Origin: Microbacteriaceae bacterium PS02066
Lineage (GTDB): Bacteria; Actinomycetota; Actinomycetes; Actinomycetales; Microbacteriaceae
Reading direction: 5' to 3'
Assembly: GCA_029959545.1 (NCBI GenBank)
Contig: JASCPH010000017.1
Span: forward strand, 1-51,621
Length of the DNA: 51,621 nt
Positions within the stretch are counted from its first letter, which is position 1; each line of letters opens with the position of its first letter. The notes under the pieces are model-generated. The model was not told the origin of the DNA. It saw nothing but the letters and a program-made list of their open reading frames with translations, and ran no database searches. Of this stretch, positions 16,440-25,703 are shown in pieces. The translations under genes and the position numbers were made by a program.

Positions 16440-17180
16440 GTGAGTGACGCGTCCCGTGCCGAGATCCAGTTCCGCAGCGACGTGACGGTCGAGCTCGTCC
16501 GTTCCAGCGCCTCCGACTCCGACGTGCTCTTCGCCGCGCGCGTGTCGACGCAGGGGGAGCAGACGCTCGAGTCCGCCGCGTCCGGTGACCAGGCGACCGC
16601 GCGCGATCGAGGGCTCATCAACTACCTCATGCGCGACCGTCACGGCTCGCCGTTCGAGCACAACTCGATGACGTTCTACGTGCAGGCGCCCATCTTCGTC
16701 TTCCGCGAGTTCATGCGCCACCGGATGGCCTCCTACAACGAGGAGTCGGGCCGATACCGTGAGCTGCGTCCTGTGTTCTACGTGCCCGCGCGCGAGCGCA
16801 ACCTCATCCAGGTGGGCAAGCCGGGGGCGTACGAGTTCCTCGCCGGCACCGAGGAGCAGTTCGAGCTGGTCGACGAGGCCACCCGCGCGGCCAGCATCCA
16901 GGCGTTCGAGGCGTACCAGCGGATGCTGGAAGCGGGTGTCGCCCGTGAGGTGGCGCGCATCGTGCTGCCGCTGAACATCTACTCGTCGATGTACGTCACC
17001 ATGAACGCCCGCGCGCTCATGAACTTCCTGTCGCTGCGCACGAAAGTGGAAGGCACCCACTTCCCGTCGTTCCCGCAACGCGAGATCGAGATGTGCGCCG
17101 AGAAGATGGAGGCGTTCTGGACCGAGCTCATGCCGCTCACGCACGCCGCCTTCAACGCGAACGGGCGCGTCGCGCCTTGA
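16440..17180 (+). CDS. thyX: FAD-dependent thymidylate synthase ThyX
   Basis: Flavin-dependent dUMP methylase (246 aa) that uses methylene-tetrahydrofolate and NADPH. The ThyX signature R-H-R-x7-S is present at about residue 92 (RHRMASYNEESGRYREL). Other conserved blocks are NYLMRDRHGSPFEHNSM, ARIVLPLNIYSSMY and NFLSLR. GTG 16440 is chosen because TACGCT (16428-16433) stands exactly 6 nt before it; a start further upstream at 16368 would add 24 unrelated residues. Convergent with the next gene: the thyX stop ends at 17180 and the other gene's stop starts at 17181, with no gap. Whether a ThyA copy also exists cannot be told from this window. Confidence 0.95.
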   Translation: MSDASRAEIQFRSDVTVELVRSSASDSDVLFAARVSTQGEQTLESAASGDQATARDRGLINYLMRDRHGSPFEHNSMTFYVQAPIFVFREFMRHRMASYNEESGRYRELRPVFYVPARERNLIQVGKPGAYEFLAGTEEQFELVDEATRAASIQAFEAYQRMLEAGVAREVARIVLPLNIYSSMYVTMNARALMNFLSLRTKVEGTHFPSFPQREIEMCAEKMEAFWTELMPLTHAAFNANGRVAP

Positions 17181-17567
17181 TCACTCCTCGTCGATCGTGA
17201 CGAGGTAGCCGATCCGATGGCGGCGGATCTCGCCGTCGGCCGGATCCGGCTCACGAGCCGCCGGCTCGGCGTCGTCGTCCCCGACGGCGTCATCCTCGAC
17301 CGCGTCATCCTCGACAGCGCGGCTGACACCGCCGAGCGGCTCCGAGCGTGCGGTGCCGGTGAGCTCCTGCGAGGTCAGTACGTACGGGGCCGGTCGCACC
17401 TCGATCGCCCATTCCGCGCCCGGCGACGAGAAGCGCGTGATCTCCGGCGCCGCTGGCCGCCGCGGAGCGCGCAGCATCCGATGAGCGACGGTGAGTGACG
17501 ACACGGAGCGCACGACGCCCGAGATGCCGAGCTCGGGCTCCCGCTCGTGGTGCAGCACGTCCACCAT
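17181..17567 (-). CDS. Uncharacterised protein with acidic repeat tract
   Basis: 128-aa protein that I do not recognise. The first ~70 residues look globular (VVRSVSSLTVAHRML, then EWAIEVRPAPYVLTSQEL). A tract with three near-repeats follows (AVEDD, AVEDD, AVGDD), then a more conserved-looking tail (RRHRIGYLVTIDEE). No signal peptide, membrane helix or cysteine. The coding call is supported by a TATCGT -10 (17574-17579, reverse strand) exactly 6 nt before ATG 17567, and by its exact abutment to thyX. Divergent from the SDR gene with a 36-bp spacer. Confidence 0.65.
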   Translation of the reverse strand: MVDVLHHEREPELGISGVVRSVSSLTVAHRMLRAPRRPAAPEITRFSSPGAEWAIEVRPAPYVLTSQELTGTARSEPLGGVSRAVEDDAVEDDAVGDDDAEPAAREPDPADGEIRRHRIGYLVTIDEE

Positions 17568-17603
17568 GACTTCACGATAGACACCGACGCGTAGGCTCGG
17601 CGC
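17568..17603. promoter_or_regulatory. Divergent leaderless promoter pair, unknown acidic gene and SDR
   Basis: The geometry matches the 12636-12672 pair. Reverse TATCGT is at 17574-17579, 6 nt from ATG 17567; forward TAGGCT is at 17592-17597, 6 nt from ATG 17604. The -10 elements are offset by 18 bp, so each -35 position overlaps the opposing -10 or start. Confidence 0.7.
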
Positions 17604-18368
17604 ATGGCGAAGACGGCTCTGATCACCGGTGCCAGCTCCGGACTCGGCGCCGAGTACGCGCGTCAGCTCGCCGCGCGCGGCGCCGACCTCGTGCTGGTGG
17701 GGCGCGACGCCCGGGCGCTGGAGTCGGTCGCCCGCGAGGTGCGTGCCGCATCCGGTGTGGGGGTCGAGGTTCTCGTCGCGGACCTGCTGGATGCGAAGGC
17801 GCGTCAGCCGGTCATCGATCGGCTCACGGATGCCGGGCGGCCGATCGAGATCCTCGTCAACAACGCGGGGTTCGGCCTCCCGCTCGACTTCGATCGCAAC
17901 GACATCGAGGACGAGGTGCGTCATCTCGCCGTGCATGTGGAGGTGCCGATGCGGCTCATGCACGCCGCTCTCGGTCCGATGCTCGCGCGCGGCAGCGGCC
18001 GCATCCTGAACGTCGCCTCGATCGCCGCGTTCATCCCGCGCTCCACGTACGGCGCCTCGAAGCTGTGGCTCGTGTCGTTCAGCCGCTGGGCCGACGCGAC
18101 CTACGCGCCGCGCGGTGTGACGGTGACGGCGGTGTGCCCGGGATACACGCACACGAACTTCCACGAGCGGCTCGGTCTCGCCCGCGGTGAGGAGGGAATC
18201 GCCGGCTGGATGTGGCTGAACCCCGCGGACGTGGTCACGCCGTCGCTGCGTGATGCGGCACGAGGCAAGGCCGTGTCGGTGCCGACCCTGCGCTACCGGA
18301 TGCTCGCCGCACTGGCGAGCATCGCCCCCGACCGGCTCGCATCGAAGCTCGGTCGTCGAGGCCGCTGA
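17604..18368 (+). CDS. SDR family NAD(P)-dependent oxidoreductase
   Basis: Classical short-chain dehydrogenase (254 aa). The cofactor motif TGASSGLG is at residues 8-15, followed by NNAG near 90. The catalytic Ser is in NVASIAAF near residue 138 and the Y-x-x-x-K in YGASKLW near 151. CPGYTHTNFHERLG follows. A basic residue at the end of strand 2 (LVGRDAR) favours NADP. It resembles the DltE/YqjQ-type oxidoreductases whose substrates are undefined. Leaderless start as described for the 17568-17603 region. Its stop codon is next to the convergent NUDIX gene, with one base between. Confidence 0.9.
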   Translation: MAKTALITGASSGLGAEYARQLAARGADLVLVGRDARALESVAREVRAASGVGVEVLVADLLDAKARQPVIDRLTDAGRPIEILVNNAGFGLPLDFDRNDIEDEVRHLAVHVEVPMRLMHAALGPMLARGSGRILNVASIAAFIPRSTYGASKLWLVSFSRWADATYAPRGVTVTAVCPGYTHTNFHERLGLARGEEGIAGWMWLNPADVVTPSLRDAARGKAVSVPTLRYRMLAALASIAPDRLASKLGRRGR

Positions 18369-18369
18369 G

Positions 18370-18909
18370 TCAGGCGAAGCGGCCGAGGCGGATACCGGCG
18401 TAGGCGAGTGCAGCGATGGTCTCGCCATCGCTGATGCGGCCGTCCAACACCATCGCGAGGGCCTCGGCGAACGGAACCCGCACGACATCGTCGATGCCCT
18501 CCTCCGCCTGCGCGAGGGCATCGTCGGGGGCGGGGGAGAGGCCGCGGGCGAGGAAGACATGCTCGGGCGCCACGGCGATCCCGTTGAGCGCGTTCATGGT
18601 CCCGAGGTGCTCCCACTCCGCCGCGACCAGGCCCGTCTCCTCGGCGAGTTCGCGCTGGGCGGCCAGGAGCGGATCCTCGCCGTCGCTGCCGCCCGAGGGC
18701 AGCTCCCACGAGCGGCCGGTGGTGTAGCGCTGGATGGACACGAGACAGATGGCGTCCTTCTCGTCGAGCGCCACAACGAACACCGAAGGATGCTGCATCT
18801 CGACGACGCCGTAGATCCCCTCGCCGTCGGGGCCGGTGACGTCGTCCTCCCTCACCCGGATCCAGCGGTTCTCGTAGACGACGCGGCTCGCGGACGTGTG
18901 CCAGACCAT
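18370..18909 (-). CDS. NUDIX hydrolase (ADP-ribose pyrophosphatase-like)
   Basis: Nucleoside-diphosphate-linked moiety hydrolase, 179 aa. The Nudix box reads GGSDGEDPLLAAQRELAEETGL, shortened here to its key parts: GGSDGED, then REL-A-EE-T-GL with the metal-binding glutamates. The first Gly is one residue closer to the Glu than in the strict G-x5-E-x7-REUxEExGU pattern. WELPSGG and the position of a Pro after the box resemble ADP-ribose/sugar-nucleotide pyrophosphatases. A TAAGGT -10 (18916-18921, reverse strand) is exactly 6 nt from ATG 18909. The 162 bp between this gene and dapA hold both divergent promoters and nothing else that I can name. Confidence 0.9.
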   Translation of the reverse strand: MVWHTSASRVVYENRWIRVREDDVTGPDGEGIYGVVEMQHPSVFVVALDEKDAICLVSIQRYTTGRSWELPSGGSDGEDPLLAAQRELAEETGLVAAEWEHLGTMNALNGIAVAPEHVFLARGLSPAPDDALAQAEEGIDDVVRVPFAEALAMVLDGRISDGETIAALAYAGIRLGRFA

Positions 18910-19071
18910 GCCGACACCTTACGGCCGCATCCGCCTGCACCCGTCGCCGCGGGGGTAGACACCAGCACCACGGATCGTGCAGCTGTCGCAGCACCCGCAC
19001 ACCCTGCGCGGAAGACGGGTCGGCGACGAACGCGGTGGGGGCTCGGCGGCGGGAACCGATAGCCTGGGAAC

Positions 19072-20049
19072 ATGACGCACACGGGCAACCCCTTCGGACA
19101 GGTGCTCGTCGCGCTGGTCACTCCCATGACCGCCGACGGCGAGGTCGACTGGCCCGCCGTCGAGAAGCACATCGACGACGTCATCACCGCCGGTGCCGAC
19201 GGCATCGTGGTCACCGGTACGACGGGGGAGACCTCGACCCTCACCGACCCCGAGAAACTCCGTCTCGTCGAGGTCGGCAAGAGCGTCGCGTCGGGTCGGG
19301 CGAAGATCATCACCGGCGGCGGCTCGAACGAGACCGCTCACGCGATCGAGTTGTACCGGGCGAGCGAGAAGGCCGGCGCGGACGGCATCATGATCGTCAC
19401 GCCGTATTACAACAAGCCCACCCAGGCCGGCATCCTCACGCACTTCCGCCTCGTCGCAGACGCGACGGATCTGCCCGTCATCCTCTACGACATCCCGGGC
19501 CGCACCGGGGTGCCGATCAAGTACGAGACGATCCTGCGTCTCGCCAAGCACCCCAACATCCTGGCGATCAAGGATGCGAAGGGCGACTTCAGCGAGGTGA
19601 GCCGGGTGCTCAACCAGACCGACCTGATGTACTTCTCGGGCGACGACGCGAACGTGCTGCCGCACCTCGCGATCGGAGCGTCGGGGCTCATCGGCGTCAC
19701 GGCGAACATCGCCGCCGCGCCGTACCGGGCGATCGTGGACGCCGTGAACCGCGGCGACCTCGCCACGGCGACCGCCGAGCACAAGCGTCTCGAGCCGCTC
19801 GTTCGGGCCGTCATGACGCACGTGCCGGGCACCGTGAGCGCGAAGTACATCCTCCACGGCCTCGGCCGCATCTCCAGCCCCCGCGTCCGACTGCCCCTCG
19901 TCGGGCCGGAGGAGTGGGAGGCCGCCATCATCGAGGACGAGCTCGCCCTGGTGCGTGACGTCCCCGGTGCCGATTTCTCCAACTTCCGTCCCGACCGCAA
20001 CGCCGCCGCCGGCGGCGCCCTGCCCAAGGTGCACGGAACCACACGCTGA
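19072..20049 (+). CDS. dapA: 4-hydroxy-tetrahydrodipicolinate synthase
   Basis: Class I aldolase that condenses pyruvate with aspartate semialdehyde, the first committed step of lysine/DAP synthesis (325 aa). The dihydrodipicolinate signature GTTGETSTL is near residue 44. TPYYNKPTQ follows, with the catalytic Tyr139 in LYDIPGRTG and the Schiff-base Lys167 in ILAIKDAKGD. The protein is slightly longer than usual through a ~25-residue C-terminal tail. TAGCCT (19060-19065) is exactly 6 nt before ATG 19072, so it is probably leaderless. It is separated from rnj by an unusual array of three stem-loops (20056-20134); whether they terminate dapA or regulate rnj is open. Confidence 0.96.
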   Translation: MTHTGNPFGQVLVALVTPMTADGEVDWPAVEKHIDDVITAGADGIVVTGTTGETSTLTDPEKLRLVEVGKSVASGRAKIITGGGSNETAHAIELYRASEKAGADGIMIVTPYYNKPTQAGILTHFRLVADATDLPVILYDIPGRTGVPIKYETILRLAKHPNILAIKDAKGDFSEVSRVLNQTDLMYFSGDDANVLPHLAIGASGLIGVTANIAAAPYRAIVDAVNRGDLATATAEHKRLEPLVRAVMTHVPGTVSAKYILHGLGRISSPRVRLPLVGPEEWEAAIIEDELALVRDVPGADFSNFRPDRNAAAGGALPKVHGTTR

Positions 20050-20055
20050 CAACCG

Positions 20056-20134
20056 CTCGCCACGAGGCGAGCCCCATCGCCCGCTCCCTCACATCAGCGG
20101 GCAGGAAACACGGATGCGGCGCAGGCCGCATCCG
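20056..20134 (+). promoter_or_regulatory. Array of three stem-loops between dapA and rnj
   Basis: Three perfect inverted repeats in the 96-bp gap: CTCGCC/GGCGAG at 20056-20071 (loop ACGA), GCCCGCT/AGCGGGC at 20079-20102, and CGGATGCGG/CCGCATCCG at 20111-20134 (loop CGCAGG). The last one touches the GGAGAGG ribosome site of rnj. The first or second could end dapA transcription; the third is more likely a leader element. No U-tract follows any of them. Confidence 0.65.
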
Positions 20135-20145
20135 GAGAGGTACGT

Positions 20146-21822
20146 ATGGCCAACACTGTCTACGATCCGCCCGCACTCGATCAGGGGACGCTGCGCGTCA
20201 CGCCCCTGGGCGGGCTCGGCGAGGTCGGTCGCAACATGACGATCTTCGAGTACGACGGGAAGATCCTCGTCGTCGACTGCGGCGTGCTCTTCCCTGAGGA
20301 GCACCAGCCGGGCGTGGACCTCATCCTCCCCGACTTCGCGCCGCTGCGCGACCGGCTCGACGACATCGTCGGCATCGTGCTCACGCACGGCCACGAGGAC
20401 CACATCGGCGCCGTGCCGTACCTGCTGAAGCTCAAGAACGACATCCCCCTCATCGGATCGGGGCTGACCCTCGCCCTCGTGGAGGCGAAGCTCAAGGAAC
20501 ACCGGGTCAAGTCGTACACGCTGACGGTCGCGGAGGGCCAGCGCGAGCAGGTCGGTCCCTTCGATCTCGAGTTCGTCGCAGTGAACCACTCCATCCCCGA
20601 CGCCCTGGCCGTCGCCATCCGCACGCCCGCCGGGATGGCGCTGGCCACGGGTGACTTCAAGATGGACCAGCTGCCGCTCGACGGCCGCCTCACCGACCTC
20701 CGCGCCTTCGCTCGCCTGGGCGAGGAGGGGATCGACCTCTTCCTCGTCGACTCCACCAATGCCGACGTTCCCGGGTTCACCCCGCTGGAGCGCTCCATCG
20801 GGCCCGTGCTCGACCAGGTCATCGGCCGCGCCCCCCGCCGCGTGATCGTGGCGAGCTTCTCGAGTCACGTGCACCGCGTTCAGCAGGTCATCGATGCCGC
20901 GGCCGCCCACGGACGTCGGGTCGCCTTCCTCGGCCGCAGCATGGTGCGCAACATGACGATCGCCCAGGACCTCGGCTACCTCAAGGTGCCCGACGGTGTC
21001 CTGATCGACTACAAGAAGGCGCGCGATCTGCCCGACGACCGGATCGTCTACATGTCGACCGGTTCGCAGGGCGAGCCCATGGCCGTGCTCTCGCGGATGG
21101 CCAACCTCGATCACGAGATCGAGCCCGGCCCCGGCGACACCGTGATCCTCGCTTCCAGCCAGATCCCCGGCAACGAGAACGCGATCTACCGCGTGATCGA
21201 CGGGCTGACCAAGCTCGGCGCCAACGTCGTGCACAAGGGCAACGCGAAGGTGCATGTCTCCGGTCACGCCGCCGCGGGCGAGCTGCTGTACTGCTACAAC
21301 ATCCTGCAGCCGCGCAACGTGCTGCCCGTGCACGGCGAGTACCGGCACCTGATGGCCAACGCGAAGCTCGCACAGGACACCGGCATCCCCGCTGAACGCA
21401 CGATCCTGGCCGAGAACGGCACCGTCATCGACCTCAAAGACGGCGAGGCCCGCGTCGTCGGGCAGCGCGACATCGGTTTCGTCTACGTCGACGGCTCGAC
21501 CGTGGGCGAGATCACGGATGCGGACCTCAAGGATCGCCGCATCCTCGGCGAAGAGGGCTTCATCTCCGTCATCGTCGTGGTCGACGCCTCGACGGGCCGC
21601 ATCATCACCGGGCCGGAGATCCACGCGCGCGGCTTCGCCGAGGACGACTCGGTGTTCGAGGACGTCAAGCCGAAGATCGCCGCGGCGCTCGCGGAGGCGG
21701 CGGGATCGGGCGTGCGGGACACGCACGCGCTGTCGCAGGTCGTCCGCCGCACGATCGGTCGCTGGGTCAACCAGCGTCTGCGTCGACGCCCCATGATCGT
21801 GCCGCTGGTGATCGAGGCCTGA
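20146..21822 (+). CDS. rnj: Ribonuclease J
   Basis: Metallo-beta-lactamase/beta-CASP ribonuclease with 5'-3' exo- and endonuclease activity (558 aa), central to actinobacterial RNA maturation and decay. The N-terminal motif TPLGGLGEVGRNM and the metal site THGHEDHIG (near residues 79-87) are present. The second metal ligands lie in FKMD/VNHSIPD, the beta-CASP motifs in STGSQGEP and VHVSGHA, and the C-terminal dimerisation domain follows (to DVKPKIAAALAEAAG). ATG 20146 follows GGAGAGG by 5 nt. With pnp, the window holds both directions of processive RNA decay. It directly follows dapA, as in many actinobacteria. Confidence 0.96.
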   Translation: MANTVYDPPALDQGTLRVTPLGGLGEVGRNMTIFEYDGKILVVDCGVLFPEEHQPGVDLILPDFAPLRDRLDDIVGIVLTHGHEDHIGAVPYLLKLKNDIPLIGSGLTLALVEAKLKEHRVKSYTLTVAEGQREQVGPFDLEFVAVNHSIPDALAVAIRTPAGMALATGDFKMDQLPLDGRLTDLRAFARLGEEGIDLFLVDSTNADVPGFTPLERSIGPVLDQVIGRAPRRVIVASFSSHVHRVQQVIDAAAAHGRRVAFLGRSMVRNMTIAQDLGYLKVPDGVLIDYKKARDLPDDRIVYMSTGSQGEPMAVLSRMANLDHEIEPGPGDTVILASSQIPGNENAIYRVIDGLTKLGANVVHKGNAKVHVSGHAAAGELLYCYNILQPRNVLPVHGEYRHLMANAKLAQDTGIPAERTILAENGTVIDLKDGEARVVGQRDIGFVYVDGSTVGEITDADLKDRRILGEEGFISVIVVVDASTGRIITGPEIHARGFAEDDSVFEDVKPKIAAALAEAAGSGVRDTHALSQVVRRTIGRWVNQRLRRRPMIVPLVIEA

Positions 21823-21846
21823 GCGCTTCATCGCTATGATCCGGGC

Positions 21847-22341
21847 ATGCCCGCGCGTTTCCGGATCCGTGCCGCCGAACAGGCGGACGGTGTCTTCCTC
21901 GCGGACATGGTGGTCGAGGCCGCGAACTGGCGGCCCGGCGCCGCGCGCCCGCGGCACGAGATCCTCGCGGCACCCGAGCATGCCCGGTACATCTCCGGAT
22001 GGAAGCGGCCGGGTGACACGGGCTTGGTCGCCGTGAGCCCGGAGAACGAGGCGATCGGTGCCGCGTGGTACCGGATGCTGCCGCGCACCGAGCCGGGGTT
22101 CGGGTACGTCGGCACGGGCGTCCCCGAGCTCGTGATCGGCGTACGCCCTCTCTGGCGCGCCCACGGCGTCGGACGTGCCCTGTTGCAGCAGTTGGTGGCG
22201 GCGGCGCGCGCCGAGGGCTACGCGCGCCTGAGCCTCAGCGTCGAGCGCGACAACTTCGCCGCCACCCTCTACCGCTCCGAGGGTTTTGCCGTCACCTCGC
22301 CCGACCAGGGACGCGACACCATGGTGCGTCGCCTGCGCTGA
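21847..22341 (+). CDS. GNAT family N-acetyltransferase
   Basis: Acetyltransferase of 164 aa. It starts with a beta strand typical of GNATs ([19 protein letters not shown]). Motif A is [20 protein letters not shown], with the acetyl-CoA loop RAHGVG, and motif B includes [17 protein letters not shown]. The acceptor substrate is unknown. TATGAT (21835-21840), the closest match in the window to a consensus -10, lies exactly 6 nt before ATG 21847. The gene sits between rnj and ftsK on the same strand with its own promoter. Confidence 0.88.
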   Translation: MPARFRIRAAEQADGVFLADMVVEAANWRPGAARPRHEILAAPEHARYISGWKRPGDTGLVAVSPENEAIGAAWYRMLPRTEPGFGYVGTGVPELVIGVRPLWRAHGVGRALLQQLVAAARAEGYARLSLSVERDNFAATLYRSEGFAVTSPDQGRDTMVRRLR

Positions 22342-22397
22342 AGGGCTTCGCCGCGTGGCTACCGGCCGCTGTCGCGGGTCGGATCTACCGTGGGATC

Positions 22398-25091
22398 ATG
22401 GCCCGCAGTACCGCCTCGACGCGTCGCGCCCCCGCGAAGGGCGGTTCGTCGCGCGCGCGCAAACCCGAACCCGCTCCCAAGCGTTATGTGGGTGAGGATG
22501 AGCGGCCCTCGGTCGCCGTCCGCGCCTGGATGGGGCTCGCGCACCTCACGGGTGGACTGTTCCGCACGTTCGGACCCGAGACGCTCGAAAAGGATCAGCG
22601 TCGCGACGGGTTCCCGTTCCTGCTCGTCCTGCTCGCCGTCGCCGGCGCCGTGATCGAGTGGTTCTTCATCGGAACCGAGGTGTCCGCGGCCATCAGCGCC
22701 TACTCCATCGGCGGGCTCGTCGGGCGGGTCTCCTTCATCCTTCCGGTCTTCCTGGTTCTGCTCGCCGGCTGGCTGTTCCGCCATCCCGCATCCGTGCACG
22801 ACAACGGCCGCATCGGCATCGGGTTCGCGCTGTTCATCCTGACGATCGCGGGGTTCTGTCACGTCCTGGGCGCTCGCCCGCAGCCGTCGTCCGGTCTGCC
22901 CGCGCTCAGCACCGCGGGCGGGCTCTTCGGCTGGATGGCGGGGGAGCCCCTCGCGCTTCTGCTGACGCCTGTCGGAGCGGGTATCGTCCTGACGCTCCTG
23001 GCCGTGCTCAGCGTGCTCATCCTCACCCGCACGCCCCCGAACCGCATCGGTCGCCGCCTCGGCGACCTCTATGCCTGGATGTTCGGCGCCGAGCGGCACG
23101 AGCCGGTGGAGAGGCCGGATCGCGCGAAGGATCCGGCGAGCTCAGGCGACGACGACGCGACGGAGGCCATGCCCTGGTGGCGTCGCAACAAGACCGGACG
23201 CGAGCAGGACCCTGACGACGACGCCGGCTCGCAGGATCTCACCGAGCTGCTGTTCACCGACACGCCCCCGCCGGGCGGGTTCGACAACGCACTCGAGCCC
23301 GCGCGCCCCGCGCCGCCTCTGCCTGGCGCGCCGGACGCTCTGACCGAGGTCATCGATCCTTCGGTGATCGCCGCGGCGGAACGAGCGGTCGCGGACAGTC
23401 GCGCCGCTGCGGGTCTCCAGGACGACGGGGATTCCGGTCCGCAGCCCACCCTCGACGGCATCGAGGGCTTCGGCGGCAGCGGCGACCGCGTGCCTCCCGC
23501 GGCCTCCTACTCTCTGCCCTCGGTCGCTGCCCTCGCGGCGGGGTCTGCGCCCAAGACACGCTCGGAGGCAAACGACGCGGTCGTGCGCGCCATCATGGGC
23601 GTGTTCGAGCAGTTCAAGGTCGACGCGAAGGTCACCGGCTTTTCCCGAGGGCCGACCGTGACGCAGTACGAGGTCGAGGTCGGCCCGGGAGTGAAGGTCG
23701 AGCGCATCACGGCGCTGACCAACAACATCGCGTACGCCGTCGCCTCCAACGAGGTGCGCATCCTCGCGCCGATCCCCGGCAAGAGCGCCATCGGCGTCGA
23801 GATCCCCAACACCGACCGCGAGATCGTGACGCTGGGCGACGTGCTGCGCTCACAGAACGCACTGCAGTCCACGCATCCGATGACGATCGGTGTGGGCAAG
23901 GACGTCGGCGGCGGCTTCGTCGTCGCCAACCTCGCGAAGATGCCCCACCTCCTGGTGGCCGGCTCGACCGGCTCCGGAAAGTCGAGCTTCGTCAACTCGA
24001 TGATCACGAGCCTGCTCATGCGCTCGAAGCCGTCCGAGGTGCGGATGGTGCTCATCGACCCCAAACGCGTGGAGCTCACCTCCTACGCCGGAGTCCCGCA
24101 CCTCATCACGCCGATCATCACGAACCCCAAGAAGGCGGCCGAGGCGCTGCAGTGGGTCGTGAAGGAAATGGACATGCGGTACGACGACCTCGCGTCGTTC
24201 GGGTTCCGCCACATCGACGACTTCAACAAGGCGGTCGTCGCCGGACAGATCCAGTTGCCCCCCGGCAGCGAGCGCGTGCTGAAGCCGTATCCGTATCTCC
24301 TCGTCGTCGTCGACGAGCTCGCCGACCTCATGATGGTCGCCCCGCGCGATGTCGAGGACTCCATCGTGCGCATCACGCAGCTGGCGCGTGCGAGCGGCAT
24401 CCACCTGGTGCTGGCGACCCAGCGTCCGAGCGTCGATGTCGTCACGGGCCTCATCAAGGCCAACGTTCCCTCGCGCCTCGCCTTCGCCGTCACCAGCGTC
24501 ACCGACTCCCGGGTCATCCTCGACCAGCCCGGCGCCGACCGGCTCATCGGGCAGGGAGACGGTCTCTTCCTGCCCATGGGAGCGTCCAAGGCCATCCGCG
24601 TGCAGGGTGCCTGGGTCAGCGAGCCCGAGATCGAGAAGGTCGTGCAGCACGTCACCGGCCAGGCCCGTCCCGAGTACCGGGCGGATGTGGCGGCGGTCAC
24701 CGAGAAGAAGGAAATCGACGCCGACATCGGCGACGACCTCGAACTGCTGCTCGCGGCGGCGGAGCTCGTCGTGGGAACGCAGTTCGGATCGACCTCGATG
24801 CTGCAGCGCAAGTTGCGCGTCGGCTTCGCCAAAGCGGGACGCCTCATGGACCTCATGGAGTCGCGCGAGATCGTGGGGCCGTCCGAGGGTTCGAAGGCTC
24901 GCGACGTGCTGGTGACGCCCGAGCAGCTGCCCGGTGTCCTCGCCCGTCTCCGCGGCGAGGACCCGCCCGCAGGCGGGGCCGCCGACGACCGCTACGGGCC
25001 GGATGCGGTGGACTCGCAGTTCGACGGACTCGAGGTGGTCGACGGCGACGAGGGCTCCGAGGACGCCTGGAGTCTCACCGGGCGCGACTGA
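22398..25091 (+). CDS. ftsK: DNA translocase FtsK/SpoIIIE
   Basis: Septal DNA pump (897 aa) for chromosome segregation and dimer resolution. A basic N-terminus ([20 protein letters not shown]) precedes four transmembrane helices between about residues 70 and 215. A Pro/Asp-rich linker then runs to about 390. The motor domain has Walker [10 protein letters not shown] (about residue 522), Walker [14 protein letters not shown] and the sensor segment [15 protein letters not shown]. The C-terminal gamma winged helix ([20 protein letters not shown]) reads orientation sequences. The linker is short compared with E. coli FtsK. TACCGT (22386-22391) is 6 nt from ATG 22398, so even this long mRNA seems leaderless. 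Confidence 0.96.
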   Translation: MARSTASTRRAPAKGGSSRARKPEPAPKRYVGEDERPSVAVRAWMGLAHLTGGLFRTFGPETLEKDQRRDGFPFLLVLLAVAGAVIEWFFIGTEVSAAISAYSIGGLVGRVSFILPVFLVLLAGWLFRHPASVHDNGRIGIGFALFILTIAGFCHVLGARPQPSSGLPALSTAGGLFGWMAGEPLALLLTPVGAGIVLTLLAVLSVLILTRTPPNRIGRRLGDLYAWMFGAERHEPVERPDRAKDPASSGDDDATEAMPWWRRNKTGREQDPDDDAGSQDLTELLFTDTPPPGGFDNALEPARPAPPLPGAPDALTEVIDPSVIAAAERAVADSRAAAGLQDDGDSGPQPTLDGIEGFGGSGDRVPPAASYSLPSVAALAAGSAPKTRSEANDAVVRAIMGVFEQFKVDAKVTGFSRGPTVTQYEVEVGPGVKVERITALTNNIAYAVASNEVRILAPIPGKSAIGVEIPNTDREIVTLGDVLRSQNALQSTHPMTIGVGKDVGGGFVVANLAKMPHLLVAGSTGSGKSSFVNSMITSLLMRSKPSEVRMVLIDPKRVELTSYAGVPHLITPIITNPKKAAEALQWVVKEMDMRYDDLASFGFRHIDDFNKAVVAGQIQLPPGSERVLKPYPYLLVVVDELADLMMVAPRDVEDSIVRITQLARASGIHLVLATQRPSVDVVTGLIKANVPSRLAFAVTSVTDSRVILDQPGADRLIGQGDGLFLPMGASKAIRVQGAWVSEPEIEKVVQHVTGQARPEYRADVAAVTEKKEIDADIGDDLELLLAAAELVVGTQFGSTSMLQRKLRVGFAKAGRLMDLMESREIVGPSEGSKARDVLVTPEQLPGVLARLRGEDPPAGGAADDRYGPDAVDSQFDGLEVVDGDEGSEDAWSLTGRD

Positions 25092-25118
25092 ACGCCTCCC
25101 GCTCGCTAGGCTCGCATC

Positions 25119-25703
25119 GTGGCGGTACCCCGACAGCTTCCCAACGCGATCACGATCGTGCGCATCCTGTGTGCGCCGGTCTTCCTCTGGCTGCTGCTGG
25201 CCGACGCGGGCGAGGGCGGTGCGATGCGATGGGCGGCGACCGTGCTGTTCGTCGTGGCCATCGCCACGGACGGCATCGACGGCTACCTCGCCCGGCGCTA
25301 CGAGATCGTCACGGACCTCGGCAAGCTCCTGGATCCGATCGCGGACAAGGCGCTCACGGGGTGCGCCTTCGTGGGTCTGTCGATTCTCGGTGAGCTGCCA
25401 TGGTGGGTGACCATCGTGGTGCTGGTTCGCGAGGTCGGCATCACCGTGTACCGCTTCGCGGTCGTCAGCGACCACGTGCTCGCCGCGGCCTGGATGGGAA
25501 AGCTCAAGACGGTGGCTCAGGCCGTGGCGCTCTCGCTGGCGCTCGCTCCGCTCGCGCCCCTCGTGGGGGAGTGGGTCCATGTCGTGAACACCATCACCAT
25601 GTGGATCGCCGTCATCCTCACGATCGCGAGCGGAATCGACTACGTCGTCAGCGAGGTGAGAGGGCGCCGTGCGCGTCGTTCGGGAGGCGCCCATGTCGGA
25701 TGA
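25119..25703 (+). CDS. pgsA: CDP-diacylglycerol-glycerol-3-phosphate 3-phosphatidyltransferase
   Basis: CDP-alcohol phosphatidyltransferase (194 aa) making phosphatidylglycerol-phosphate at the inner membrane. The family motif D-G-x2-A-R-x8-G-x3-D-x3-D is complete in DGYLARRYEIVTDLGKLLD followed by PIAD, near residues 50-73. About five hydrophobic helices. The GTG at 25119 has TAGGCT (25107-25112) exactly 6 nt upstream. The C-terminus ends in a basic tail (RGRRARRSGG) that overlaps the next gene by 11 bp. Position between ftsK and cinA is the usual actinobacterial arrangement. A PIP synthase would be an alternative, but NAITIVRILCAPVFL at the start matches PgsA. Confidence 0.93.
   Translation: MAVPRQLPNAITIVRILCAPVFLWLLLADAGEGGAMRWAATVLFVVAIATDGIDGYLARRYEIVTDLGKLLDPIADKALTGCAFVGLSILGELPWWVTIVVLVREVGITVYRFAVVSDHVLAAAWMGKLKTVAQAVALSLALAPLAPLVGEWVHVVNTITMWIAVILTIASGIDYVVSEVRGRRARRSGGAHVG

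Noticed and set aside
12444..20134. GGATGC words as polar chromosome-segregation (KOPS-like) signals
   Set aside because: Both orientations appear about equally often, whereas such signals are strand-biased.
20089..22164. 691-codon open frame opposite rnj and the GNAT gene
   Set aside because: Antisense shadow without motifs; both genes on the forward strand have full family signatures.
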